NCBI GenBank assembly: GCA_004138175.2
Contig: RYFE02000005.1
Location: 62,001 to 126,000, forward strand
Reading direction: 5' to 3'
Length of the DNA: 64,000 nucleotides
From: Chloroflexales bacterium ZM16-3
GTDB lineage: Bacteria; Chloroflexota; Chloroflexia; Chloroflexales; Chloroflexaceae
Shown here: in pieces, positions 11,901 to 19,084 of the stretch
Layout: the number at the start of each line of letters is the position of its first letter
How positions within the stretch are numbered: the first letter of the stretch is position 1
The notes under the pieces: generated by a model
The model's database searches: none
The model's input: only the letters and a program-made list of their open reading frames with translations
What the model was told of the DNA's origin: nothing
Position numbers and translations under genes: made by a program

Positions 11901-12774
11901 ACGGCAATACCGGCGTCACATCCTCGCCGCGCTGCCATGCCCGCAGGTAGGGGTAGGGCGAGACCTCGCCCCGCCGCACCTGCCAGTCGTCCGGCGTGGT
12001 CGGGTGCGAGATGCCGAAGTGCAGGTGGGACGGCGTGCTGCGGGCGTTGCCGCTCTTGCCCGTCAGGCCGAGCAGCTGCCCGGCGGCCACATACACCCCC
12101 GGCGCGATCCCGTCGGCCACCGCCGAGAGGTGCGAGCCGTAGTAGCGCACCCCGTCGTCGCCGATCATCGCCACCGAGATGCCGCCGCGCACCGCCGGGT
12201 CGTCGTGGGCCGGGTCCCAGATATCCTCATAGCTCACGAAATCGATCACGCCAGCGGTGGGGGCCACAAACTTGCTGCCAATCGGGCAGAACATATCGGT
12301 CGCCGGGTAGTCGTGGTGGTACTTGCCATAGTCCACCTGCGCGCCCTGCACCGGGAAGACATAGGTGAAGGCGAGGTTCGGCTGCTCCGCGCCCGAGTCG
12401 GGGGCCGGCGCCTCTGGGGGCGTGCCCTCGTCACTGATGGGCGTGAGCGTCTCCGCCGCTATGGCCGTCTCGGTCGGGGCCGCTGTCGCTGTCTCCGTCG
12501 GCGGCGGCGTCTCCGTCGCGGTTGGCGCAGGCGTCGCTGACGGGGCAGACGTCGCCGACGGGGCAGGCGTCACCGTCGGGGCGGGCGTCGCCGATGGGGC
12601 GGGCGTCGCCGATGGGGCGGGCGTCACCGTCGGTTGAGGAGTGGCCGTCGCCGTCGGCGCGAGCGTCGCCGTCGGCGCTGCGGCCTCAGGCGCGGCGCAG
12701 GCAACCAGGACGGGCAGCAGCAGACAGAGCGCCACCAGCATAGCATTCCGCATGCCCGTTGTCAGTGTGTGCAT
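11899..12774 (-). CDS. M23-family peptidase lipoprotein
   Basis: 291 aa from the ATG at 12774; ATG 12753 is an alternative and ribosome sites are weak. A signal peptide with lipobox LVAC predicts export and lipid anchoring. A ~75-residue linker of PTATLAPTAT-like and PSATPAP repeats follows. The C-terminal LytM/M23 domain has HHDYPATD (first His and Asp) and SHLHFG (HxH zinc motif). The usual reaction is endopeptidase cleavage of peptidoglycan cross-bridges. The motif set looks complete, so activity is plausible. It follows the 95-bp repeats and precedes the interrupted lipoprotein gene on the same strand. Confidence 0.9.
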   Translation of the reverse strand: MHTLTTGMRNAMLVALCLLLPVLVACAAPEAAAPTATLAPTATATPQPTVTPAPSATPAPSATPAPTVTPAPSATSAPSATPAPTATETPPPTETATAAPTETAIAAETLTPISDEGTPPEAPAPDSGAEQPNLAFTYVFPVQGAQVDYGKYHHDYPATDMFCPIGSKFVAPTAGVIDFVSYEDIWDPAHDDPAVRGGISVAMIGDDGVRYYGSHLSAVADGIAPGVYVAAGQLLGLTGKSGNARSTPSHLHFGISHPTTPDDWQVRRGEVSPYPYLRAWQRGEDVTPVLP

Positions 12775-12899
12775 AGATAGCGTGCTCTTTGATCGCATAT
12801 TCCACAACAGACATGGTTTCAGAATGCCCAGCTTTACGTGACCGTCTCGCACGGCCATCTCTCCCCTCTCCCTGTCCCTGAGCGGAAGAATTCCGCACG

Positions 12900-13092
12900 A
12901 GGAAAGGATCGCCCCCCCTCTCCCGCCGCAGCGGGAGAGGGGGCTGGGGGGTGAGGGCCGTCCGGCGGCAGACGGTCAAACTGCTATGAACCTTACCAGG
13001 AAAAGATCGCCCCCCCTCTCCCGCCGCAGCGGGAGAGGGGGCTGGGGGGTGAGGGCCGTCCGGCGGCAGACGGTCAAGCTGCTATGAACCTT
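12900..13092. repeat. Tandem pair of 95-bp direct repeats
   Basis: Copies at 12900-12994 and 12998-13092 differ at about two positions and are separated by 3 bp. Each contains a stem-loop CCCCTCTCCCGC-CGCA-GCGGGAGAGGGG and ends GCTATGAACCTT or CTGCTATGAACC. They lie between the transporter permease end and the M23 gene start. The stem-loops may terminate the transporter transcript. Confidence 0.92.
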
Positions 13093-13113
13093 GTTGCTTA
13101 TGAGGTCGCCCGG

Positions 13114-14052
13114 CTACCGCTTCAGCCTGGGGTCAAGCGCGTCGCGCAGACCGTCGCCCAGCAGGTTGAAGCCGAGCACCGTGAGCATGATCGCCAGGCC
13201 GGGGATGAAGACTAGGTGCGGGGCGGTGAAGACCTGGTTGCGCTCGGCGCTGAGCATCGAGCCCCACTCGGGCGTGGGCGGCTGGGCGCCCAGGCCAAGG
13301 AAGGAGAGCGCCGCCACATCGAGGATGGCCGTGCCGATGCCGAGGGTGGCCTGCACAATCAGCGGCGAGATCGCGTTGGGCATAATGTGCCCGAAGAGGA
13401 TGTTGACCGGCGCGACGCCGAGGGCGCGGGCCGCCAGCACATAGTCCTCCTCGCGGGCCGAGAGCACGCTGGCCCGGATGACGCGGGCGTAGGCCGGCAC
13501 GCTGACGATGGCGATGCCGAGCATGGCGTTCATCAGCCCGGGGCCGAGCACGCTGACGATGGCGATGGCGAGCAGCAGGAAGGGGAATGCCAGCAGCACA
13601 TCAAGCATACGCATGATCAGGTTGTCGAGCCAGCCGCCGATATAGCCGGCGAAGGAGCCAAGCAGCGTGCCGATGGTCAGCGAGATCGCGACCGTCACAA
13701 AGCCGATCAGCAGCGAGAGCCGCGCGCCGTAGATGATCCGGCTGAACAGATCGCGGAAGTTACCATCGACGCCCAGGATATGCTCGGGCTGCTCGGCCGG
13801 GCAGCCCAGCAGGTGGACGCACGGCCCGGTGCGCTTCTTAATCCCCTCCTCCTTGCCGAGCAGCACCTGCACCGGGTCGAAGGGCGCGATCAGCGGCGCA
13901 AAGATCGCCGTGAAGGCCAGCAGGCCAATCATGATCATGCCGATGATCGCCGAGCGCTGGCGCAGGAACTGACGCCATGCCCGCCGCCATGGCCCCTCGG
14001 TGCTGGATATGCTCGCAGAAGGGATGGTCACAGTATCGGCAGTGGTAGTCAT
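13114..14052 (-). CDS. Peptide/oligopeptide ABC transporter permease (DppC/OppC type)
   Basis: 312 aa. An N-terminal OppC_N-like segment has a helix near residues 38-58 (IGMIMIGLLAFTAIFAPLIA). A periplasmic insert holds four Cys/Gly-rich positions (CVHLLGCPAEQ). Five further helices follow, with the EAA loop ARALGVAPVNILFGHIMPNA that contacts the ATPase. It forms the pore with the neighbouring DppB-type permease and takes substrate from the binding protein encoded upstream. No ATPase gene adjoins, so the ATPases must be encoded elsewhere. The start is supported by TTAGGG upstream. Confidence 0.95.
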   Translation of the reverse strand: MTTTADTVTIPSASISSTEGPWRRAWRQFLRQRSAIIGMIMIGLLAFTAIFAPLIAPFDPVQVLLGKEEGIKKRTGPCVHLLGCPAEQPEHILGVDGNFRDLFSRIIYGARLSLLIGFVTVAISLTIGTLLGSFAGYIGGWLDNLIMRMLDVLLAFPFLLLAIAIVSVLGPGLMNAMLGIAIVSVPAYARVIRASVLSAREEDYVLAARALGVAPVNILFGHIMPNAISPLIVQATLGIGTAILDVAALSFLGLGAQPPTPEWGSMLSAERNQVFTAPHLVFIPGLAIMLTVLGFNLLGDGLRDALDPRLKR

Positions 14053-14060
14053 AAGCCCTA

Positions 14061-14138
14061 ATTGCAGATTGCAGATTGTAGATTGTAGAGCGATTCAGCG
14101 CGTAATCTGCAATCTGCAATCTATAATCTGCAATCTAC
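14061..14138. repeat. Heptad array (CAATCTG)n with inverted arms
   Basis: Left arm 14061-14088 is ATTGCAGATTGCAG-type. The loop is AGCGATTCAGCGCG. Right arm 14103-14138 is AATCTGCAATCTGC-type. It fills the gap between the two permease genes and its last unit runs into the TAG of the dppB-like gene. Confidence 0.92.
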
Positions 14139-15214
14139 TAGTAACGTATGCGTGGGTCGAGCAGGCCGTAGGAGAGATCAACGAGCAGGTTGACGACCAC
14201 ATAGCCGAGCGCGATCGCCAGGGTGAAGCCCTGGATGATCGGGTAGTCGCGGGTGGTGATCGCGTCGAAGAGGATGCGGCCGACGCCCGCCAGGTTAAAG
14301 ATCGTCTCGGTCAGCACCGCGCCGCCAAAGATCGTGCCGAGCTGGAGGCCGACGATCGTGATCACCGGCATCAGCGCGTTGCGGAAGGCGTGGCGCATCG
14401 TGACGGCTATGTCTGACAGGCCCTTGGCGCGGGCCGTGCGCACATAGTCGCGGCCGAGCACCTCCAGCATAGCCGAGCGGGTCATCCGGGCGATGATCGC
14501 CATCGGGATGGTGCCGAGGGCCAGGGCGGGCAGGATCATGTGGCGCAGCGCGTCGCCGAAGACCTCCCACTGGAAGGTGATCAGGCTGTTGAAGAAGTAG
14601 AGGTTGCCGAAGAACTGGAGCAGCTGGCCTGTCCCAGACTTCAGATCGGGGGCCCAGCCCCACAGCTCATAGAAGGGCACGCTGGTGATGCCCGAGGAGA
14701 GGCGGCCCGAGGGCGGCAGCTGGAAAGGCGTGTCTTTGAGCACCAGCGCGAAGATATAGGCCAGCATCAGGCCGAGCCAGAAGATCGGCATCGAGACGCC
14801 GACATTCGAGCCGACCATCGTCACCACATCGATCGCCGAGTTGCGCCTGAGTGCGGCGATGATGCCGAGCGGAACCCCGACGACCATGGCCACCAGCAGC
14901 GCCAGCACGCCAAGCTCGACGGTGGTGGGCAGGCGCTCGGCGATCAGCTGGGTGACGGGCCGGGCCAGCCGGATCGAGGTGCCGAAGTCGCCGCCGAACA
15001 CATCGCGCAGATAGACCCCAAACTGCACGATGATCGGCTTATCGAGCCCCTTGTCGGCGTTAAACTTCGCGCAGACGAGCTCGGTGGCCTTCTCGCCAAG
15101 CTGGGCCGTGCATGGGTCGCCGGGGATGAGCCGCACCAGGAAGAAGGTGACGGCGAGCACGCCGAAGAGGACGGGGATGGCGACCAGGATGCGTTTGATC
15201 GTGTATTGGAGCAT
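14138..15214 (-). CDS. Peptide/oligopeptide ABC transporter permease (DppB/OppB type)
   Basis: 358 aa from the ATG at 15214 (MLQYTIKRILVAIPVL), which is where the family normally begins. An ATG 9 bp upstream is also possible, and neither has a clear ribosome site. The first helix is LVAIPVLFGVLAVTFFLVRL, followed by the hallmark IPGDPC. Later helices hold the EAA loop TARAKGLSDIAVTMRHAFRN. It pairs with the DppC-type permease. The gene's 5' edge abuts a CAACATT palindrome and its stop abuts a CAATCTG array, so both of its junctions were remodelled by heptad repeats. Confidence 0.94.
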   Translation of the reverse strand: MLQYTIKRILVAIPVLFGVLAVTFFLVRLIPGDPCTAQLGEKATELVCAKFNADKGLDKPIIVQFGVYLRDVFGGDFGTSIRLARPVTQLIAERLPTTVELGVLALLVAMVVGVPLGIIAALRRNSAIDVVTMVGSNVGVSMPIFWLGLMLAYIFALVLKDTPFQLPPSGRLSSGITSVPFYELWGWAPDLKSGTGQLLQFFGNLYFFNSLITFQWEVFGDALRHMILPALALGTIPMAIIARMTRSAMLEVLGRDYVRTARAKGLSDIAVTMRHAFRNALMPVITIVGLQLGTIFGGAVLTETIFNLAGVGRILFDAITTRDYPIIQGFTLAIALGYVVVNLLVDLSYGLLDPRIRY

Positions 15215-15220
15215 GTGATA

Positions 15221-15280
15221 CATGTTGAATGTTAAATGTTGAATGTTGAATTCAACATTCAACATTCAACATTCAACATT
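15221..15280. repeat. CAACATT heptad palindrome
   Basis: Four CAACATT units on one arm mirror four AATGTTG units on the other, meeting at GAATTC (15248-15253), with one mismatched pair over about 58 bp. It lies between the binding-protein gene and dppB on the minus strand. The CAT at 15221-15223 gives a possible ATG start. Confidence 0.93.
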
Positions 15281-15290
15281 TAGACGTGAG

Positions 15291-17108
15291 CTACTGGGCC
15301 GGCGCGTTCAGGTAGCCGCCCCAGAGCGCCGAGAAGTAGGTGAAGCTGCCGGTGCGGCCTGTGTGGAGCGGGTTCGCCGCGTCCCACTGAACCGCCCAGG
15401 ACGTCACCACGTCATTGGCGGTCAGCTCCGAGCCGTCGTGGAACTTGACGCCCGCGCGGAGCTTGCAGGTCCACTCGGTCAGGTCGGCGTTGGGGTCACA
15501 GCTCTCGGCCAGGCCAGGCACCACGGCGGTGCCGCCCTGCTCGTAGGAGAGCAGCCCCTCGGTGACCTGCTCGCAGACGCGCAGCGACTCGCCGTCGGTC
15601 TCATCGGCGCAGTAGAGGCTGGCGGGCTCACCGTTCTGCATCCAGACGAAGGTGCTGCGGCCGCCCGGATCCATCGCGGCGAAGTACTCATCGCCGAGCG
15701 GGCTAACCTGGGCGTTCTTTACGTCGGCCTTGTAGGCCACGCCCGAGCCACCGTGGGCGATCGGAACCATGGGCACGTGCTGGGCGATCAGGTTGTTGGC
15801 CTCGACGTAGAAGGGCGCGCGCTCCTCATCGGTCGGCTTCGAGGCACCATCCTTGAGCGCGGCAACGATGTCATCGAACTTATTGCCGAACTGCTTCGAA
15901 GCACCACCGCCGAAGTGGTAGTCGAGGAAGTTGGTCATGTCGGGGTAGTCTGCGCCCCAGCCGAGCATGTGCAGACCCTTCAGCTCACCGGCGCTGGCCT
16001 GGTCGAGGTAGGTGCCCGACTCGACCACATTGATCTTGGCGGTGATGCCGATGTCGGCGAGCTGGGCCTGGAGATCCTCGGCCACGCGGCCGGGCTCGGG
16101 CAGGTAGCTGCGCACAACATCGCGGTACTCCAGGGTGGTCTCGAAGCCATCGGGGAAGCCGGCCTCGGTAAGCAGCGCCTTAGCCGCCTCGGGATCATAG
16201 GCGGGCCAATCGTCGCCGGTGCAGCCGTTGGGGATGGAGCAGGGCGTGAAGTGGCTCGCCACCTCGGAGCCGGCCGGGTAGAAGTTATCGACAATGCGCT
16301 GGCGATCAACACCGATGGCGATGGCCTGCCGCACCTTCTCGTTGTCGAAGGGCGGGTAGGTGTTGTTCATGCCAAGGTAGAAGACGTTGAGCGCCGGGCG
16401 ATTGAGCAGCTGGAGGGTCGAGTCGGCGGCGATGACCTCGAAGGCGTCGGGTGCCGGGTTGTCGATACCGTCCACCGTGCCGGACTGCAGCTCCAGCAGG
16501 CGCTGGGCGGCCTCGGCGCTCCAGCGGATCACCACCGTCTCCGGCAGACCCTTGGTGCCCCAGTAGTCATCGAAGCGCTTGAGGGTAATGTTATCGCCGG
16601 GGGTCCAGCTCTCGACCATGTAGGGGCCGGTGCCGATCGGCTTCGTCAGCAGGTCGCCGTTGCCGCCGGTCGACTCCAGGTAGGCGGCGGGCAGGATGTC
16701 GAACGAGTTGAAGGCGGCCTTCGCGCGGAAGGCCGGGTCGGGCGTGCAGAGCGTAAACTTGACGGTGCTGGCGTCGGTGGCGGCGATCTCTTTGATCTCG
16801 CCGGTGTAGCCGTTGCCGCACTCCTTGGCGGCCACGGCCATCAGGTCGCCCTCGGTGTAGACAGCCTGGCTCTCGGCGGCGGGAGCCTCGGCGGTGGGAG
16901 CCTCGGTGGCCTCAGCGGCGGGGACCTCGGTGGCCTCAGCGGCGGAGGCCTCGGTGGCGGCTACAGGAGCCTCAGTGGCGACTACAGGAGCCGTGGTGGC
17001 GGCGGGGGCCGCCGGAGTCGAGCCGCAGGCGGCGAGCACGGGGATCAGCAGCATGAGCAGCAGGCTGCCGGCGATCACGCGCCGCCCTGCCATAGAGTGT
17101 GTGTTCAA
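15291..17108 (-). CDS. Extracellular solute-binding protein, family 5 fold, circularly permuted
   Basis: 605 aa. The signal peptide carries lipobox LAAC and an Ala/Thr/Glu/Pro linker follows. The start is TTG at 17108 with GAGG upstream, or ATG at 17093. The mature part begins with what is normally the middle of a DppA-like protein (STVKFTLCTPDPAF, then PIGTGPYMVESWTPGD, FDDYWG, KVRQAIAIGVDRQRIV). The region normally at the N-terminus is at the very end (EQVTEGLLSY, VVPGLAES, LRAGVKFHDGSELTANDVV, SGSFTYFSALWG-like). The family captures peptides or oligosaccharides outside the cell. All fold elements seem present but in rotated order. It is the first gene of the transporter operon. Confidence 0.93.
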   Translation of the reverse strand: MNTHSMAGRRVIAGSLLLMLLIPVLAACGSTPAAPAATTAPVVATEAPVAATEASAAEATEVPAAEATEAPTAEAPAAESQAVYTEGDLMAVAAKECGNGYTGEIKEIAATDASTVKFTLCTPDPAFRAKAAFNSFDILPAAYLESTGGNGDLLTKPIGTGPYMVESWTPGDNITLKRFDDYWGTKGLPETVVIRWSAEAAQRLLELQSGTVDGIDNPAPDAFEVIAADSTLQLLNRPALNVFYLGMNNTYPPFDNEKVRQAIAIGVDRQRIVDNFYPAGSEVASHFTPCSIPNGCTGDDWPAYDPEAAKALLTEAGFPDGFETTLEYRDVVRSYLPEPGRVAEDLQAQLADIGITAKINVVESGTYLDQASAGELKGLHMLGWGADYPDMTNFLDYHFGGGASKQFGNKFDDIVAALKDGASKPTDEERAPFYVEANNLIAQHVPMVPIAHGGSGVAYKADVKNAQVSPLGDEYFAAMDPGGRSTFVWMQNGEPASLYCADETDGESLRVCEQVTEGLLSYEQGGTAVVPGLAESCDPNADLTEWTCKLRAGVKFHDGSELTANDVVTSWAVQWDAANPLHTGRTGSFTYFSALWGGYLNAPAQ

Positions 17109-17641
17109 CAGGAGTTACCTCGCATATCAATAGGCGAATCCATAGGGGTCGGTCGATGCAGTGGCCTTGCGATCACCCCCTTTCTGCCTCACGGGCACCG
17201 CGCCGAAGCGGACGAGCCATGGCGGCCGGCGGCGGCCAGCGTGATCGGCGAATGTGGTGTAAAGCGTATGTCTGGGAGTAGCTGCTGGGTATTGTGATCA
17301 GGAAGATCAGAATCGGGCGGGATTGTTAGGGTGGGCGGAATTATAGCAGCCTGCCCTAGCTCCGTCAACTTGCGCCGCCCGCCATGGGAGGATCGGCTGG
17401 GGTATAGAGAAAATGCAGTCACGCAAACGTTACCATGTCACACATGTCACGCTGAGCGCAGCGAAGCGTCCCGGCGAAGGATAGGGTCGCCGGGACGCTT
17501 CGCTGCGCTCAGCGTGACATGGCGATTTTTGCGGTATTGAGAGAAAAGCTTTACACCCTCAGATCCTCAGCCCGGATGCCGTGGCAGAGCCAAGCCGTGC
17601 TATGATTGGCCCACCGCCGTTCGCAAGGGAGACACGATAAT
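17109..17641. other. Gene-free stretch between divergent genes
   Basis: It holds the upstream region of the transporter operon on the minus side, a large palindrome (17443-17521) with the flank TTTTTGCGGTATTG (17525-17538), and the fabZ leader with a TATGAT hexamer at 17601-17606. No credible gene is seen. Confidence 0.7.
17443..17521. repeat. GAGCGAAGCG-family palindrome, copy 2
   Basis: Perfect 35-bp arms start CATGTCACGCTGAGCGCAGC and surround a 9-base loop. The outer motif CACGCTGAGCGCAGCGAAGC recurs almost unchanged at 22579-22648. Confidence 0.92.
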
Positions 17642-18070
17642 ATGCTGAGCACGCAAGAGATTATGGCGATCATCCCGCACCGCTACCCGTTTCTGCTGGT
17701 GGACCGCATCCTAGAGCTGGAGCCGGGCCTGCGGGCGGTGGGCGAGAAGCTGGTGAGCGCCAACGAGCCGCAGTTCACCGGGCACTTTCCGGGCAATCCG
17801 ATCATGCCCGGCGTGCTGATCATCGAGGCTCTGGCCCAGACGGGGGCGGTGGCCGCCCTCAGCCTGCCGGAGCACGCCGGCAAGCTGGTGCTCTTCGCCG
17901 GGATCGACGGGGTGCGCTTCAAGCGGGTGGTGCGCCCCGGCGATGTGCTGCGCCTTGAGGTGACGATGGAGAAGTTCCGCCGTGGGGTTGGCAAGGCCGC
18001 CGCTCGGGCCACCGTCGATGGCCAGCTGGCCTGCGAGGCCGAGCTGCTCTTCGCGATCACGAACGCGTAG
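17642..18070 (+). CDS. fabZ: 3-hydroxyacyl-[acyl-carrier-protein] dehydratase FabZ
   Basis: 142 aa from the ATG at 17642, with AAGGGAG upstream; usual FabZ length. The hot-dog fold signature [12 protein letters not shown] starts near residue 11. The catalytic pair is His48 ([12 protein letters not shown]) and Glu62 ([11 protein letters not shown]). FabZ removes water from beta-hydroxyacyl-ACP in fatty-acid elongation, in the cytoplasm. It stands alone here, without lpx or other fab genes. That fits a bacterium lacking the lpxA-fabZ cluster. Confidence 0.96.
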   Translation: MLSTQEIMAIIPHRYPFLLVDRILELEPGLRAVGEKLVSANEPQFTGHFPGNPIMPGVLIIEALAQTGAVAALSLPEHAGKLVLFAGIDGVRFKRVVRPGDVLRLEVTMEKFRRGVGKAAARATVDGQLACEAELLFAITNA

Positions 18071-18103
18071 GCGGTTGCCTGCGGCCCCATCCTCGTAAAA
18101 AGG

Positions 18104-18817
18104 CTACGGCGTCGGCGTGACCGCAGCCGTGGGCGTCTCGGTGGGCACCGCCGTCGCCGTCGCCGTAGGCGCGGGCGTGCTATCCTGGCTGGCAAGATCT
18201 CCGGCGAGGTCGCCGAGGCGCTGGAGGAAGCGGGCGATGCTGTCGGTGCGGCGCTGGAGGTCGCCCAGCTGGCCGCTGTTCTCCGCCTGGACGGTGGCGA
18301 CGACGGAGACGAGCACCTGCCCATCGCGGGCCTCGGCCTGGATCGTGGCGGCGAGGGCGATGTTCTCGTCCAGGTCTTGGGCCAGGGCGGCGGCGGTTGC
18401 CGCCTGCCCGGCCAGCTCGGCGGCCTGTCGCTCGTAGGCGGCGACCTGCGACTCAAGGTCGTCCACCCGCTCGCGGGCGGTGTTGACGCTGCCGGACTGC
18501 TCGGCGCTGGCGGTGCTCAGCAGGGCGATCTCGGTCTGGAGTGCCTGGTTCTGGGCCTGGAGCGCGACCACATCGGCGCTAGACTGGCGGATCTGGCCGG
18601 GGGTGCTCAGGTTGAAGCCGAAGGCGTAGAAGAGGATGGCGGCGGCGGCGGCGATCGCCAGGGCGGCGCTGAGCAGGATCGTGATGATCCAGCCGACAAA
18701 GCCCATGGCACGGCTCATGCAGCCACGGCGGGGCGGCGCGAGGCGGGCAGTGGCCGACGCCGGCGCCGGCGGTGGCGGTGCAGGGGCGACATACTCCGGT
18801 TCCTGCGGATCGGTCAT
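18104..18817 (-). CDS. Membrane-anchored coiled-coil protein
   Basis: 237 aa. A Pro/Ala-rich cytoplasmic tail (APPPPAPASATA) comes first. One hydrophobic helix at residues ~40-68 (GWIITILLSAALAIAAAAAI) follows. A long Gln/Ala/Glu coiled coil (~80-205) comes next, and a Thr/Pro tail (TPAPTATATAVPTETP) ends it. The tail resembles the linkers of the exported lipoproteins here, so the C-terminal part is probably outside. No family is recognised. It is convergent with fabZ, 33 bp from its stop. Confidence 0.75.
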   Translation of the reverse strand: MTDPQEPEYVAPAPPPPAPASATARLAPPRRGCMSRAMGFVGWIITILLSAALAIAAAAAILFYAFGFNLSTPGQIRQSSADVVALQAQNQALQTEIALLSTASAEQSGSVNTARERVDDLESQVAAYERQAAELAGQAATAAALAQDLDENIALAATIQAEARDGQVLVSVVATVQAENSGQLGDLQRRTDSIARFLQRLGDLAGDLASQDSTPAPTATATAVPTETPTAAVTPTP

Positions 18818-18833
18818 GATGGCTCCTGCTCAA

Positions 18834-18974
18834 TTGCAGATTGCGGATTGCAACCGGCCCTCGCCTGGATTCTAGCGGGTTTGCGCGGCGCGTCAAGTCA
18901 GCCCCGCCATTGATCCAGGGCTAAGACGTTGTGCCCAATCTGCAATCTGCAATCTGCAATCTGCAATCTGCAAT
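18834..18974. repeat. Split heptad array upstream of pheT
   Basis: A short arm at 18834-18850 (TTGCAGATTGCGGATTG) and a long arm at 18936-18974 (CAATCTG repeated about five times) are in opposite orientation, about 85 bp apart. The long arm ends where the pheT -35 element begins. Confidence 0.9.
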
Positions 18975-19004
18975 TTGACATCCCGTAGCCGACTCGGCTA
19001 CAAT
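18975..19004 (+). promoter_or_regulatory. Sigma-70-type promoter for pheT
   Basis: TTGACA (18975-18980, perfect) and TACAAT (18999-19004) are 18 bp apart. The spacer holds GTAGCCGACTCGGCTAC, a hairpin or dyad spanning into the -10. The distance to the ATG is 80 bp. Confidence 0.75.
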
Positions 19005-19084
19005 CGCGGGCTGCTGTCCTAACCACATTACTCTGGCGGGGCCGCGTCCCTCCGGGCCTCTCCGCTCTGTAGTAGGGGATAATA

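Noticed and set aside
15243-17297. Long open frame antisense to the binding-protein gene
   Set aside because: It is a shadow of the strongly biased codon use of the real minus-strand gene. It has no ribosome site and the product is Gly/Val/Ala-rich without motifs.
18977-19084. T-box riboswitch before pheT (GGCGGGGCCGCGTCCCT resembles the T-box core)
   Set aside because: Only about 9 of 14 core bases match, the leader is ~80 nt and holds no specifier stem. A repeat array fills the region upstream.
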